A DNA stretch of 64,000 nt from positions 248,001 to 312,000 of the forward strand of contig JAPYXD010000741.1 in assembly GCA_030998225.1 (NCBI GenBank). The letters run 5' to 3'. This stretch comes from Diplolepis rosae. Taxonomy: Eukaryota; Arthropoda; Insecta; Hymenoptera; Diplolepididae. Each line of letters opens with the position of its first letter. The stretch's first letter is position 1. Made by a program: the position numbers and the translations under genes. Positions 32,328 to 40,744 of this stretch are shown piece by piece. The notes under the pieces are model-generated. The model made no database searches. It was not told where the DNA came from and worked only from the letters and a program-made list of their open reading frames with translations.

Positions 32328-33036
32328 ATGGATGATTCTATAAATAATAGAAATAATAAAACAACTCGGTTCAATGTTGCACGACATAACAACATAAATT
32401 GTATAATATGTAAAAAACCGGGTCATGTTGCTGAAAATTGTTATCATTTAACCAAGGCACAAGAAGCAGTTTGTAGAAAACAAAATCCTAATTTTTATTA
32501 TACAAAATCAACAGCCTAGTAATATTCACCAACGACTAAAAAATATTTACAATAATTCTTGCAAGAAATAATTACCGGAATAACCATTTTCTAGGAAACA
32601 GAAATAACAATTATGATAATAATGACTTTGCACAAAACAATTATCCGAATAACAATTTTTCAAGGAAGAGGAACAGCAATTACAATAACTTTTCAAGTAA
32701 CAGAATTAATTATCCTAACAGAAATAGATTCCATAATTACAATAATAATAATTTTTCGAGAAACAGAAATAATGATAATAGACAAGAAAATCTAGATCAC
32801 AACAGGTATGCATATCAGAGACAATTTTTAAATCAAAATAGACAACCTTAGATGCGAAATCTGCAATGAAGTAGACCAAATCAAAATTATCCACAAAAAT
32901 CAGAAGTTATATGCAACTATTGTAAAAAACCAGGACATATTATGACAAATTGTAATGTTAGATTAAATAAACAACAATCGCAAAATTCGGAAAACTCAAA
33001 CGCTCCCCCCAGTACGGATGCACTGAGGAAAGCATA
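32328..33036 (+). pseudogene. gag: gag nucleocapsid: two CCHC knuckles around an Asn/Arg/Phe-rich region
   Basis: The first knuckle is CIICKKPGHVAENC at 32400-32441 and the second CNYCKKPGHIMTNC at 32912-32953, both C-x2-C-x4-H-x4-C RNA-binding motifs. Between them (about 32589-32848, different frame) lies a low-complexity stretch with repeats of the type NNNFSRNRN and NYNNNNFS. Stops at 32517-32519, 32849-32851 and 33036-33038, plus frame changes, break it up. In a live element this would bind the genomic RNA. Confidence 0.75.
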
Positions 33037-33038
33037 AA

Positions 33039-33643
33039 GCAAGAACCAGAAGCATCCACTTTTAACGATCAACCGGCAATAAAGATAAGCGTTTCGAAAC
33101 CACGTACAATCGCATTGATAATGATATGCGCAGAAGGCCTTCAAAGCCCTGCTCGCGTGATGATAGATACCGGTGCTGGTTGAAATTAATGATTGATTAA
33201 ACAAAATTCCGTAAATCCTAATTTGACAATAGATGAAAAAATAGAGTTAAAACTTACAGGAATAAATAATTTACCATTTTTTACAATGGGACAAATACAA
33301 ATAAACATTCTAGGATATCCAACATCATTGAATATAATTCCTAATGAAGTTCCAATAGATGAAGACGGAGTTCTAGGTTCAGAATTTTTTCGAGAAAATA
33401 AGGTCAATATAAATTATGTATCAAAATGTCTAGAAATACAAAATAAACTGTATCCATTTAAATCGACACAGATATTAACAATTCCAGCTAGAACAGTAAC
33501 AACATTTTATATCCCAATTGAAAATACTGAAAAAAGCGAAGGTTACGTACCTCGACTACATTTTGGCGAAGGAATTTATGCAGGAGACGCAATTGTAAAA
33601 AATTGCAACGGTAAAGCTTATATCAAATTTTTCTAATACAAAA
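33039..33643 (+). pseudogene. pro: Aspartic protease and following linker
   Basis: VMIDTGAG at about 33157-33180 is the retropepsin active-site motif (DTGA). It is followed at once by clustered stops (TGA, TAA, TGA within 33181-33192), after which the same frame stays open with LIKQNSVNPNL and the flap/C-terminal half (DGVLGSEFF at about 33370, matching the usual hydrophobic-hydrophobic-Gly-x-D/E turn). In retroelements this enzyme cleaves the Gag-Pol polyprotein. Inactive here. Confidence 0.8.
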
Positions 33644-33645
33644 GA

Positions 33646-34312
33646 AATTTCAGTAACGATATCAATACCGGCTATTACTTTAGAAGACTTTGAAGAAAGA
33701 GATTTTCAAAATGTAACAAGTCAATGAAGCAATTAAAAAATTTAAGAGATGACGATTTATCTAACCAAATTCTGAATAGCTTCTTAAAAACCGACAATTT
33801 TTTCGACAATCCATGCAAATTTTTTAACATAACAGGTGAAGAAAGAATAGAATTCATCAAAAAACTTCTTCGTTTAGATCATTTGAATCAGGTCGAATAC
33901 GAACATGTAGAAAGATTAATTATTAACAGTGCAGACCGATATCAAATCCCAGGAGAACCACTTGAAGCTACAAACGTTTTGCAGCATTCGATTCCAACTA
34001 CAGATGATTCTCCAATTTTTGCAAGACAATATAGATTTCCCCCAGTTCACAAGAAAGAAATTACAAGACAAGTCGATGAATTATTAAAAAATAAAACAAT
34101 CAAGCCCTCACAATCACCATATAACACTCCAGTGTGGATAGTTCCTAAAAAACCTGATTCTCAATGAAAAATAAAATGGAGAATGGTTCTTGACTTCAGA
34201 AAACCGAATGAAAAAACAATCGGATATTCTTACCCACTACCTAACATAAACGATATACTCGATTCACTCGGATCTGCCAGATATTTTTCAGTATTCTAAC
34301 TGATCATAAACC
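33646..34312 (+). pseudogene. pol: Reverse transcriptase N-terminal part
   Basis: The frame holds the lead-in EYEHVERLIINSADRYQIPG, then the fingers motifs ARQYRFPPVHKKEI, LLKNKTIKPSQSPYNTPVW, VPKKP, a TGA (34165-34167), KWRMVLDFRKPNEKT and YPLPNINDILDSLGSARYFS. It stops just at motif A (near 34295) and joins RNase H sequence in another frame. The YxDD catalytic loop, thumb and most of RNase H are therefore absent. Confidence 0.9.
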
Positions 34313-34688
34313 ACTAGTTTGGTTTCAAAACTCTAAGGTTCCTTGCTCACGAGTTTCGCGCTGGAGGTTAAAACTCACTGAATGTGATTTTGATGTAGTA
34401 TACAAAGCAGGAAAAATGAATGTCAATGCAGACGCTCTTTCAAGAAACCCTATTATTAATGAAGAAAGATCAAGAAATTTACACGAAGATGATGATGATG
34501 ATGATACCTTTATGACATCTCAAGAAAAAATGAATCTTGAGAATACCTTTATAAAAAATAACGAAGAAAATAATAACAAAAAAGGAAATAATTCCAAAAG
34601 AGAATATTTCAATTCGATATTTACCCAAGATGAAATAAATGACTTTAGCGAATCCTCACAAGATCCAATGTTAAATATCAATATTTAA
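34299..34688 (+). pseudogene. pol: RNase H C-terminal end and pol linker
   Basis: Sequence resumes at LTDHKPLVWFQ, the last part of RNase H, and continues SRWRLKLTECDFDVVYKAGK to NADALSRNP (about 34427), then an Asp/Asn/Glu-rich linker with a GAT run (34483-34506). It ends with a TAA at 34686-34688, next to the tRNA-like repeat. The deletion relative to an intact element is roughly 900 bp. Confidence 0.85.
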
Positions 34689-35008
34689 AGAATTTGAAAA
34701 TCTTTCTGTGGAAAAAAAGACGCCCTCGACTGCGCTGGAATTCGAGCCCAGGTCTTTCGATTGCCGGTCGACTGCTCCAACCACTGAACTACACAGGCGT
34801 CCGACATCTCCCCTTCCACAGGAAGATCTCCTTATATCACCTAGTGGCTCAGCCCTGCGGCTGTAAATGATTTCAAATTAATTAGTTGAGTTTGAAATTT
34901 TTGTCACTGCCTACATTATCGGAGGATCACTAGTCGCGTATCAGATAGGAAACGTTGCTAACAGGTGTCATCGTTGACAATTTCAAATCAACTAATTAAT
35001 TAAATCGC
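34685..35008 (-). mobile_element. tRNA-like SINE-type repeat, copy 2, inside pol
   Basis: On the minus strand a tRNA-like cloverleaf runs from about 34803 to 34719: gacgcctgtgtagttcagtg, then gagcagtcgaccggcaatcg, then gggctcgaattccagc, closing with a gggcgtc acceptor partner. A T-rich end and tccacagaaagat follow, as in copy 1 (22217-22330). The far part (34865-35008) contains a self-complementary aattaattagttga block. It sits between RNase H and integrase. It may be a SINE, or a real tRNA gene captured in a MITE. Confidence 0.6.
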
Positions 35009-35009
35009 A

Positions 35010-36368
35010 ATCCTAAGTTTTTAGAAACTTTTAATGTCTCTCCCAATGAAGAATTATTTAATAACATCTGTAACAATTTTCTGAAATATACAAGTATATT
35101 GAAACTTTTAGCATCAAACCTTCTGTTTATGACTATTATTTATTTATTCATTACACGAATTATCTCAAAAATTGAATTTACGATCAATTAGTATTTGAAA
35201 GACTTCAAAAATCAACCATATAGCTTGGGAAGAAATAAAATTAATATTTGATTTAGGTTTTGCAAATTCACTTACAAAAATAATAGTTTGTAATGGCATA
35301 ACGCAATATCCAACAAAAGAACAAAGATCGCAATTAATTGAAGAAGCACACTCCTCAGCATTAGGAGGCCATAAAGGTGTCACAAAGACCTATAATCGAA
35401 TTCGCCAAAAATTTTTTTGGGAAAATATAAAAGTCGATATTCAAAAGTATATTCAAGGCTGTTTACAATGCCAAATAAAAAAAGTAGTTCGAGTGAAAAC
35501 TAAAAATCCTATGGTTATTACCGATACACCCACTACTGCCTTCGAAAAAATATTAATGGATATTGTTGGTCACTACCAGAAACAAAGTCTGGAAATCTGT
35601 ATATTCTTACGATACAAGATAATTTTACAAAATACTCTCTAGCAATACCTCTTCCTAATCATCAAGCTGGTACAATAGCAGACGCGTTCATGAAAAAATT
35701 TGTTTGCATATTTGGATCGCCAAAAGGAGTACTAACGGATCAAGGCAGAGATTTCTTCAAGGAATTTATTAAAAAGATTAGCAAAACGCTTTAGAATCAA
35801 ACAATTTCGTATCACAGCTTTTCACCCTCAATCCAATGGATCACTTGAACGATCACATCATATCCTAGGTGAATATCTCAAACAATTTGTAGCAAAAAAC
35901 TCAGAATGGGACGATTGGCTCGAATTAGCAATGTTCTCATACAACACAAGTGTACACGAAGCCACAAAATGTACGCCTTACGAATTAGTTTTTGGCAAAT
36001 TAGCCCGTAAACCCTCTAGTGAACCTCTATCACAAAATGAAAAATTGCAAACCTATGATGATTATTTGATCAACTTTGTCACACAACTGCATGAAATGCG
36101 AACACAAGCAAGAGAAAACCTCATAAAGGCAAAAGAAAAATCAAAAATGCACCGCGATAGAAAAATAAATCCCTTGGAAATTAAAATTGGGGATAATGCA
36201 TTTTTATTAAAAAGAGGAAAAATTAAAAACCTGGATAACCAATACACAGGACCTCACGAAGTTTTAGATGTACTAGGAAAAGGAAATGTAAAAATCAACA
36301 TAAATGGAAAACCGACAGTAGTTCACGTCAGCCGACTAAAAAAATCACAAATAAATATTGAAAAATAA
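35010..36368 (+). pseudogene. pol: Integrase with HHCC finger, DDE core and C-terminal domain
   Basis: The lead-in AWEEIKLIFDLGF, then IIVCNGITQYP, precedes an intact HHCC zinc finger (EAHSSALGGHKG, then GCLQCQ, about 35345-35472). The DDE triad is readable in three frames: Asp in ILMDIVG (about 35556), Asp in LTDQGRDF (about 35730), Glu in GSLERSHH (about 35838). Single-base frameshifts lie near 35572 and 35775. The last 145 codons are open (35931-36368) and include SVHEATKCTPYELVFGK and a basic C-terminal module ending VVHVSRLKK. Close to the integrase at 1.7-2.4 kb. Confidence 0.92.
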
Positions 36369-36444
36369 GAAATGAAGAAAAAAAAATAATAATAAAAAAA
36401 TATAAATAAGATTATAATATAAAAACATATAAATTTCAGATAAA
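36369..36444 (+). promoter_or_regulatory. Possible splice acceptor before the CARD ORF
   Basis: The AT-rich gap between integrase and the CARD ORF ends with ataaatttcag (AG at 36438-36439), five bases before the ATG at 36445. This is where a spliced subgenomic message could join. Weaker than the env acceptor. Confidence 0.35.
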
Positions 36445-36726
36445 ATGGATTATACTCATCGCAAAAATATTGACGTCCTAATTAATGCATTTGTAAAACT
36501 AGTCGATATGATAGCTCTTTGGCCTTATCTAATTCAAAACGGAATCTAAAATCACGATGATTGTAACATACCTGATTGAAGCAAAGATTTCACTAACCCA
36601 ATTACAATCCGAGAAATCTTTAAGACAAATAAAACTTGGGGTCCAGAGGTCTATAACAATTTAATCCTCAGTCTGCGATCGTCAGGACACGAATCTTTAG
36701 CCGAAATTCTGAACTCAATGAAATAA
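36445..36726 (+). pseudogene. CARD-only accessory ORF (caspase-recruitment domain), two stops
   Basis: From ATG 36445 to TAA 36724-36726 there are 93 codons with two in-frame stops (near 36547 and 36580). The product is almost exactly one CARD. The first helix is HRKNIDVLINAFVKLVDMI, then LWPYLIQNGI; after the stops come ITIREIFKT and GPEVYNNLILSLRSSGHESL. It aligns by eye with the CARD of insect initiator caspases (Dronc): H-R-x2-I at the start, and R-G/W-G-P-x-x-Y-N-x-L-I-x-x-L-R in the fifth helix. CARDs self-associate in apoptosome assembly, so a lone CARD would be expected to act as a decoy. Function is inferred. No other domain is attached. Position between pol and env is unusual for gypsy elements. 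Confidence 0.7.
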
Positions 36727-36820
36727 GTACTCAACTATAATACAGATTAGTACACATAAAAATATTACAGGATATTATTAAAGACCTATAATAAATAAAT
36801 GAAATAAGCAGCTAATTGGA

Positions 36821-36837
36821 ACCTCCTTTTTCCAGAC
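36821..36837 (+). promoter_or_regulatory. Strong splice acceptor just upstream of env ATG
   Basis: acctcctttttccag|ac precedes the ATG at 36838, with AG at 36834-36835. Pyrimidine tract and position match the way errantiviruses and retroviruses make env message by splicing. Confidence 0.7.
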
Positions 36838-38904
36838 ATGGGATTACGAGGCTTCCTCTTGGTACTGCTGATTCTAAGATTGCTCTATATGAAAAAAACT
36901 TACGCCATCATTGGGTTTGCTTGCGGTTCAAGCAATGCGAATATAACGACATTATCTCTATTGGAAGTGGGCGAATGCGATTCACGTCAACGACAGGTAA
37001 ACGTCGAAAAAACTTACATACAACTTTTGCAAATTACCGGATTTTCAAATACTAAGGTTATACAATGCAAAATAGAAATTCACCGTGCTATAACTTATTG
37101 TGGCAAGCATCCCCATATTTCTGTGGTCGCAAACGGTCACACCGAATATATACAAGAAATCTCAGGAGATCAGTGTAAACAGATGCATACAATGGGAAAC
37201 TTCCTAGTAACACCTTCTATCCAAATATCAAAATTAAAAATAAATGAGAAATCATATCATACCGTCACATTAGCGGGTTTATTAACAACTAACGGTGAAT
37301 GTATAGGAACGCAATTTTCAGACCCTTATGGTACATGGAACAGTGTAGTAGTTCAAGCAATATTTAAAATCACCTTACAAGAACATTATGCAACAGTTCA
37401 TTTAAATACCGATAAAATTCAATTACGATCAGGAGTGGTATGCACATTTTCAAAAACATATTGCACAGATATGGAAGACGGGCAAACATTTTGGAATACC
37501 TTACTAAATGATGTATGCAATTTCAAAAAATATGAGGTTATTTACGAAGGACCGGCAAATAAAACGCATGATAACACTACAGAAAATTCTGAAACCCTAT
37601 ACTCACTAACTACGGATGAAATAACTTTCGTTTTAGCAGAAAAAGCAAGAAAACCAGTTTGTAACTACGTTCTCATTCAAACCGAACACCCAAAATTATT
37701 AATTTTTGAAACCAGACCTGGTAACTCATTTTTAGAGAATAAACGTCTAGAAGTTCAAAATATGGATATTTTTTCTTACGTCAATTCAAAATTTGTATAT
37801 GTGGAAAAACACATACGAATAGAAATTACCAGACTTTACCAGGACGTTCTTACTCAACGGTGCTCTTCTAGAACAAGTTTTCAGGAATACATTAACCTTA
37901 GCTACTCATGCACCAGACGAATTTGCATATCATCTAATGAAAAGTCCAGGCTACATGTCAGTGACAGCAGGGAAGTAGTACACATAATACAATGTATACC
38001 TGTTGGAGTAAAATATAGAGAAACTGATGAATGCTATCTTCAATTACCAGTAACTAGAGGAAACCAGTCTTACTTTCTCTCTCCACGAACTCATATCTTA
38101 ACAAAATACGGTATACAAACAAATTGCAACTCTCTTATTCTTTCAATGTAACTTTTCGGTGAAACATGGTACAATTTGATACCTAATCCTGTAGAATCTA
38201 TAGTACCAACAGTAGTAAAACCACTTACAAAAGTAACTTGGAGATACCAATATCCTTCGTCCTTAGCAACAAGTGGTATTTACTCACAATCAGATCTTGA
38301 CAGATTACGTGACCACATTATGTTCCCTGCAGAAAAACCGATGATATTAAATTCATTAGCAAGAGAAATATCAGGTAAACCTACAGTAAATCAAGGAATA
38401 TCCCTAACGAACTTCTTTAATGAAGAGATAATTGACAAAATCGCTGAATCCGCATGGGGTCGATTCTGGACTCTTTTTATAAATTTTGGTACAACTAGCG
38501 CAGGATTAATAGGCATTATTATCATAATTAGAAGAATTAAAATAATAGCAGACACTATTATACACGGATACGCATTACATAATTTATTCGGCTGGTCTTT
38601 TCACTTACCAGGCGCATTCTGGAACTCAGTCACTAATTTACTTTTACACCTAGGAACGAGCCAACTACCGAGAAGGCCTCGTAAAAAAGATAAGGAAGGT
38701 CCAGACGCATCGGCGCCACATTCAGTCACACAGAAACGCGACATGCTAATAAAACCAGTACAACCTATAAATACAGGTAATAGACAGAACGATACACAAA
38801 CCACTCTTTATCCTCTTTCTCAACTAGCTGAAGCATCTAATAAACGAGATTATTCCATAGGCATACATATAACTTACATATCATGTCGAACAATAACTAC
38901 ATAA
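36838..38904 (+). pseudogene. env: env: class III-like (chuvirus-type) membrane glycoprotein, one internal stop
   Basis: One frame of 688 codons, broken only by a TAA at 38149-38151. Residues 1-18 (GLRGFLLVLLILRLLY) form a signal peptide. A Cys-rich ectodomain follows, with ITTLSLLEVGECD near residue 35, YSDPYGTW-like SDPYGTWNSVVVQA near residue 162, and possible N-glycosylation sites. After the stop come DLDRLRDHIMFPAEKP (about 486-501) and a membrane anchor (about 543-564, FGTTSAGLIGIIIIIRR), then an amphipathic segment and a basic/Pro-rich tail. From memory these landmarks fit glycoproteins of Chuviridae (Jingchuvirales), which insect LTR elements are known to have captured, not the usual gypsy env. 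This would mediate cell entry. Non-functional here. Confidence 0.65.
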
Positions 38905-39667
38905 CGTTACTAGATCAAATGATTAAACAAATAGGTTATCATCCCCCACATTATAGAACACTCATTAGACAAAATAGGAAAAATCAAAATCATGTTAATG
39001 TAAAACTAAGATATAAAAATTATATAATCAGTAATGCAGAAAACGAAGAAACAGTCAAACAAGCTGCAGTAAAAAATTTATTATTCGAATTAAACAATAA
39101 TAAAAATAATTTGAATTTCATAAACTCATTAAAAAAAAATCAGACGAAAGATTACAAAATTTGTGTGCTCAACAAAATCTTTCTCAACCGCAATATACAG
39201 CTGTAAAAGTTAAACATTCACAAAATATCAACATATGGTTAGCAATTTGCTGAGTCGAAAAAATAAAACAAACAGGAATTTCTAATACCAGTAAAGAAGC
39301 AAAGAATCTCGCTGCACTCAAAGTAATACATATGCTAATAAGTACCGAACACTTGAATGAAAATTACGAAGAATTTATATCCGACTGCCTACAAAATACT
39401 CACATCTGGTTTCAAGAACCTTCAATAAGTTATTCAAATTCTCATAGAAATCCCCTAATAATGAAAAATAAATTACAAACCACTGGATCCAAAAAATTAA
39501 CAAAAATTCCTATTCACAAGCACAACAACCTCTCTTGCATGTCTTCAAATATAATCAAAAAACAAAAACTTTTACTTGATACATTTCAAAAGTCAAACAA
39601 AACCTTCAAAAAATGCATTAAATGCGGATACAGACCGTTAAACCCTTATTTTAAATTCAATAGATAA
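38883..39667 (+). pseudogene. dsRNA-binding protein ORF A: two dsRBDs plus a CxxC tail
   Basis: ATG 38883 overlaps the end of env by 22 bases. The first domain (about 38905-39100) has LLDQMIKQIGYHPPHY and HVNVKLRYKNYII, ending VKQAAVKNLLFEL; its Lys box is degenerate. After an A9 tract at 39131-39139 the coding continues in another frame with a second domain: LQNLCAQQNLSQPQY, a TGA at 39251-39253, then TGISNTSKEAKNLAALKVI, which keeps the SKxxAK RNA-contact motif. The C-terminal ~100 residues are basic with a CIKCGYRP motif. The alpha-beta-beta-beta-alpha order matches dsRBDs. I infer a role in masking viral dsRNA from Dicer-2. Confidence 0.75.
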
Positions 39668-39678
39668 TTTCAATACTC

Positions 39679-40026
39679 ATGATGTCGAATTATCACGAAC
39701 AACCAACCAGAAAACCAAGACCCATAAAACAAAGGACGAGACGCAGTTCAATGGGAACCCTAAACCATAAAGAAATACTCAAAACTTTCGCAATTCAATA
39801 TGGATTACCAAAACCACAAATAATAATATATCCAGATCTTCATTCGCAATCAAGTTCTATCTTCATGGCACACGCAAACGTTAAGGATCACTTAATAATT
39901 CAAACCGGTAGTACGAAAGAATTAGCAGAAAATAAAGCAGCTTTAAATCTCCTACAATTGTTAATGAAAAATTATGACTTATGCGACGACAATAATACAG
40001 AAATACATAAGGGATCATCAATTTGA
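39679..40026 (+). CDS. dsRNA-binding protein ORF B: one dsRBD, intact frame
   Basis: The 115-codon frame opens at ATG 39679 with a basic leader (RKPRPIKQRTRRSS), followed by a dsRBD at about residues 31-95: EILKTFAIQYGLPKPQ, then SSIFMAHANV, HLIIQTGSTKELAENKAAL and NLLQLL. It is better preserved than the domains of ORF A, including the G-S-T-K-E-x-A-E version of the terminal RNA-contact box. It lies 11 bases after ORF A's stop in a different frame, so it may once have been the third domain of one long protein or a separate gene. It has no internal stop. Function as RNAi suppressor is inferred from context. Confidence 0.75.
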   Translation: MMSNYHEQPTRKPRPIKQRTRRSSMGTLNHKEILKTFAIQYGLPKPQIIIYPDLHSQSSSIFMAHANVKDHLIIQTGSTKELAENKAALNLLQLLMKNYDLCDDNNTEIHKGSSI

Positions 40027-40418
40027 ACTGCCCTAAAAAGTTGCAGATCACAATCGACATACAAAATATACGAATCCTTCAAACAAAGCCAGAGTGCGAA
40101 ATAAAATCCATAAACCTACCCCAACCGCAAAGCAAAAATTTCATATTTCTAGATAAATCAATAACCTCAGTCAATACAAACGTTTCTATTTTCTCAGCTG
40201 CTACATTCCTAAAAATTCATGTTAAAGATATTGAAAACAAAATGAAGACCCTTTTAGAAATTGGAGAAAAGGAAGAAATTCCATTGTCATTCTTAAAATA
40301 CAAAATTTTTACCCCAAAACAATTAAAAACGAAGAAAAAACCCATTTTTTATATTAACAATATAAATTTTACAGTTTATATTCTCATCACTATTATTATA
40401 ATGATACTCCCAATGTGA
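40023..40418 (+). CDS. Unrecognised ORF C with C-terminal membrane segment
   Basis: This open frame of 131 codons overlaps the end of ORF B by four bases and has no ATG at its start (first codon TTG), so it may be reached by frameshift or be the tail of ORF B. It is basic and ends with a hydrophobic anchor (NFTVYILITIIIMILPM). No family recognised. If real it would be a small tail-anchored protein. Confidence 0.4.
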   Translation: MNCPKKLQITIDIQNIRILQTKPECEIKSINLPQPQSKNFIFLDKSITSVNTNVSIFSAATFLKIHVKDIENKMKTLLEIGEKEEIPLSFLKYKIFTPKQLKTKKKPIFYINNINFTVYILITIIIMILPM

Positions 40419-40433
40419 GTTTTATTACTGAAA

Positions 40434-40577
40434 ATGTTCTTGAGAGTAAGGGAATTAGGGATAAAACTAAAACAAAATATAGCTAAATTGAAACAGAGTG
40501 AAAGCGAAAATTCGAAAAATGCAAAAACACAACTAAGTAAAGTTACGGTATGTTACGTACGGGTATTATTAATTTGA
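40434..40577 (+). CDS. Small basic ORF D (47 aa), doubtful
   Basis: ATG 40434 to TGA 40575-40577. Lys/Glu/Ser-rich, possibly helical (GIKLKQNIAKLKQSESE). There is no other support. A TGTTACGT phrase overlaps its end (40552) and might instead be the start of a truncated 3' LTR. Confidence 0.2.
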   Translation: MFLRVRELGIKLKQNIAKLKQSESENSKNAKTQLSKVTVCYVRVLLI

Positions 40578-40744
40578 ATGAAATTCATAAAAAGTAAAAA
40601 AAATTACTCTCAATATACTTTATTTATTAATAAAATGGGTACGCGGAGGTCGTCCAAACTGCCGAATTTAGTTAATATAAATATTAACGGAATTCGTTTA
40701 TTATTATGTGGGGTCGTTGGTCTTCTACTCTCGGACTGAGAGTT
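40578..40744. other. 3' flank of the retroelement
   Basis: Mixed sequence between the last ORF and the satellite. It could be the remains of a 3' LTR, but no 5' partner was found. Confidence 0.3.

Larger units (their letters stand above)
30182..40577 (+). mobile_element. Decayed retrovirus-like Ty3/gypsy element with CARD, env and dsRBD ORFs
   Basis: Order on the plus strand: gag (split by a DNA transposon), two zinc knuckles, aspartic protease, RT (core deleted), RNase H end, integrase, CARD-only ORF, env, dsRBD ORFs and a small membrane-anchored ORF. The gag-pol-env order and a splice acceptor just before env match insect errantiviruses; the accessory ORFs do not. LTRs are not identified. 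A 378-bp satellite begins at 40745, directly after the element's 3' flank. All genes are interrupted by stops or frameshifts. Confidence 0.85.
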
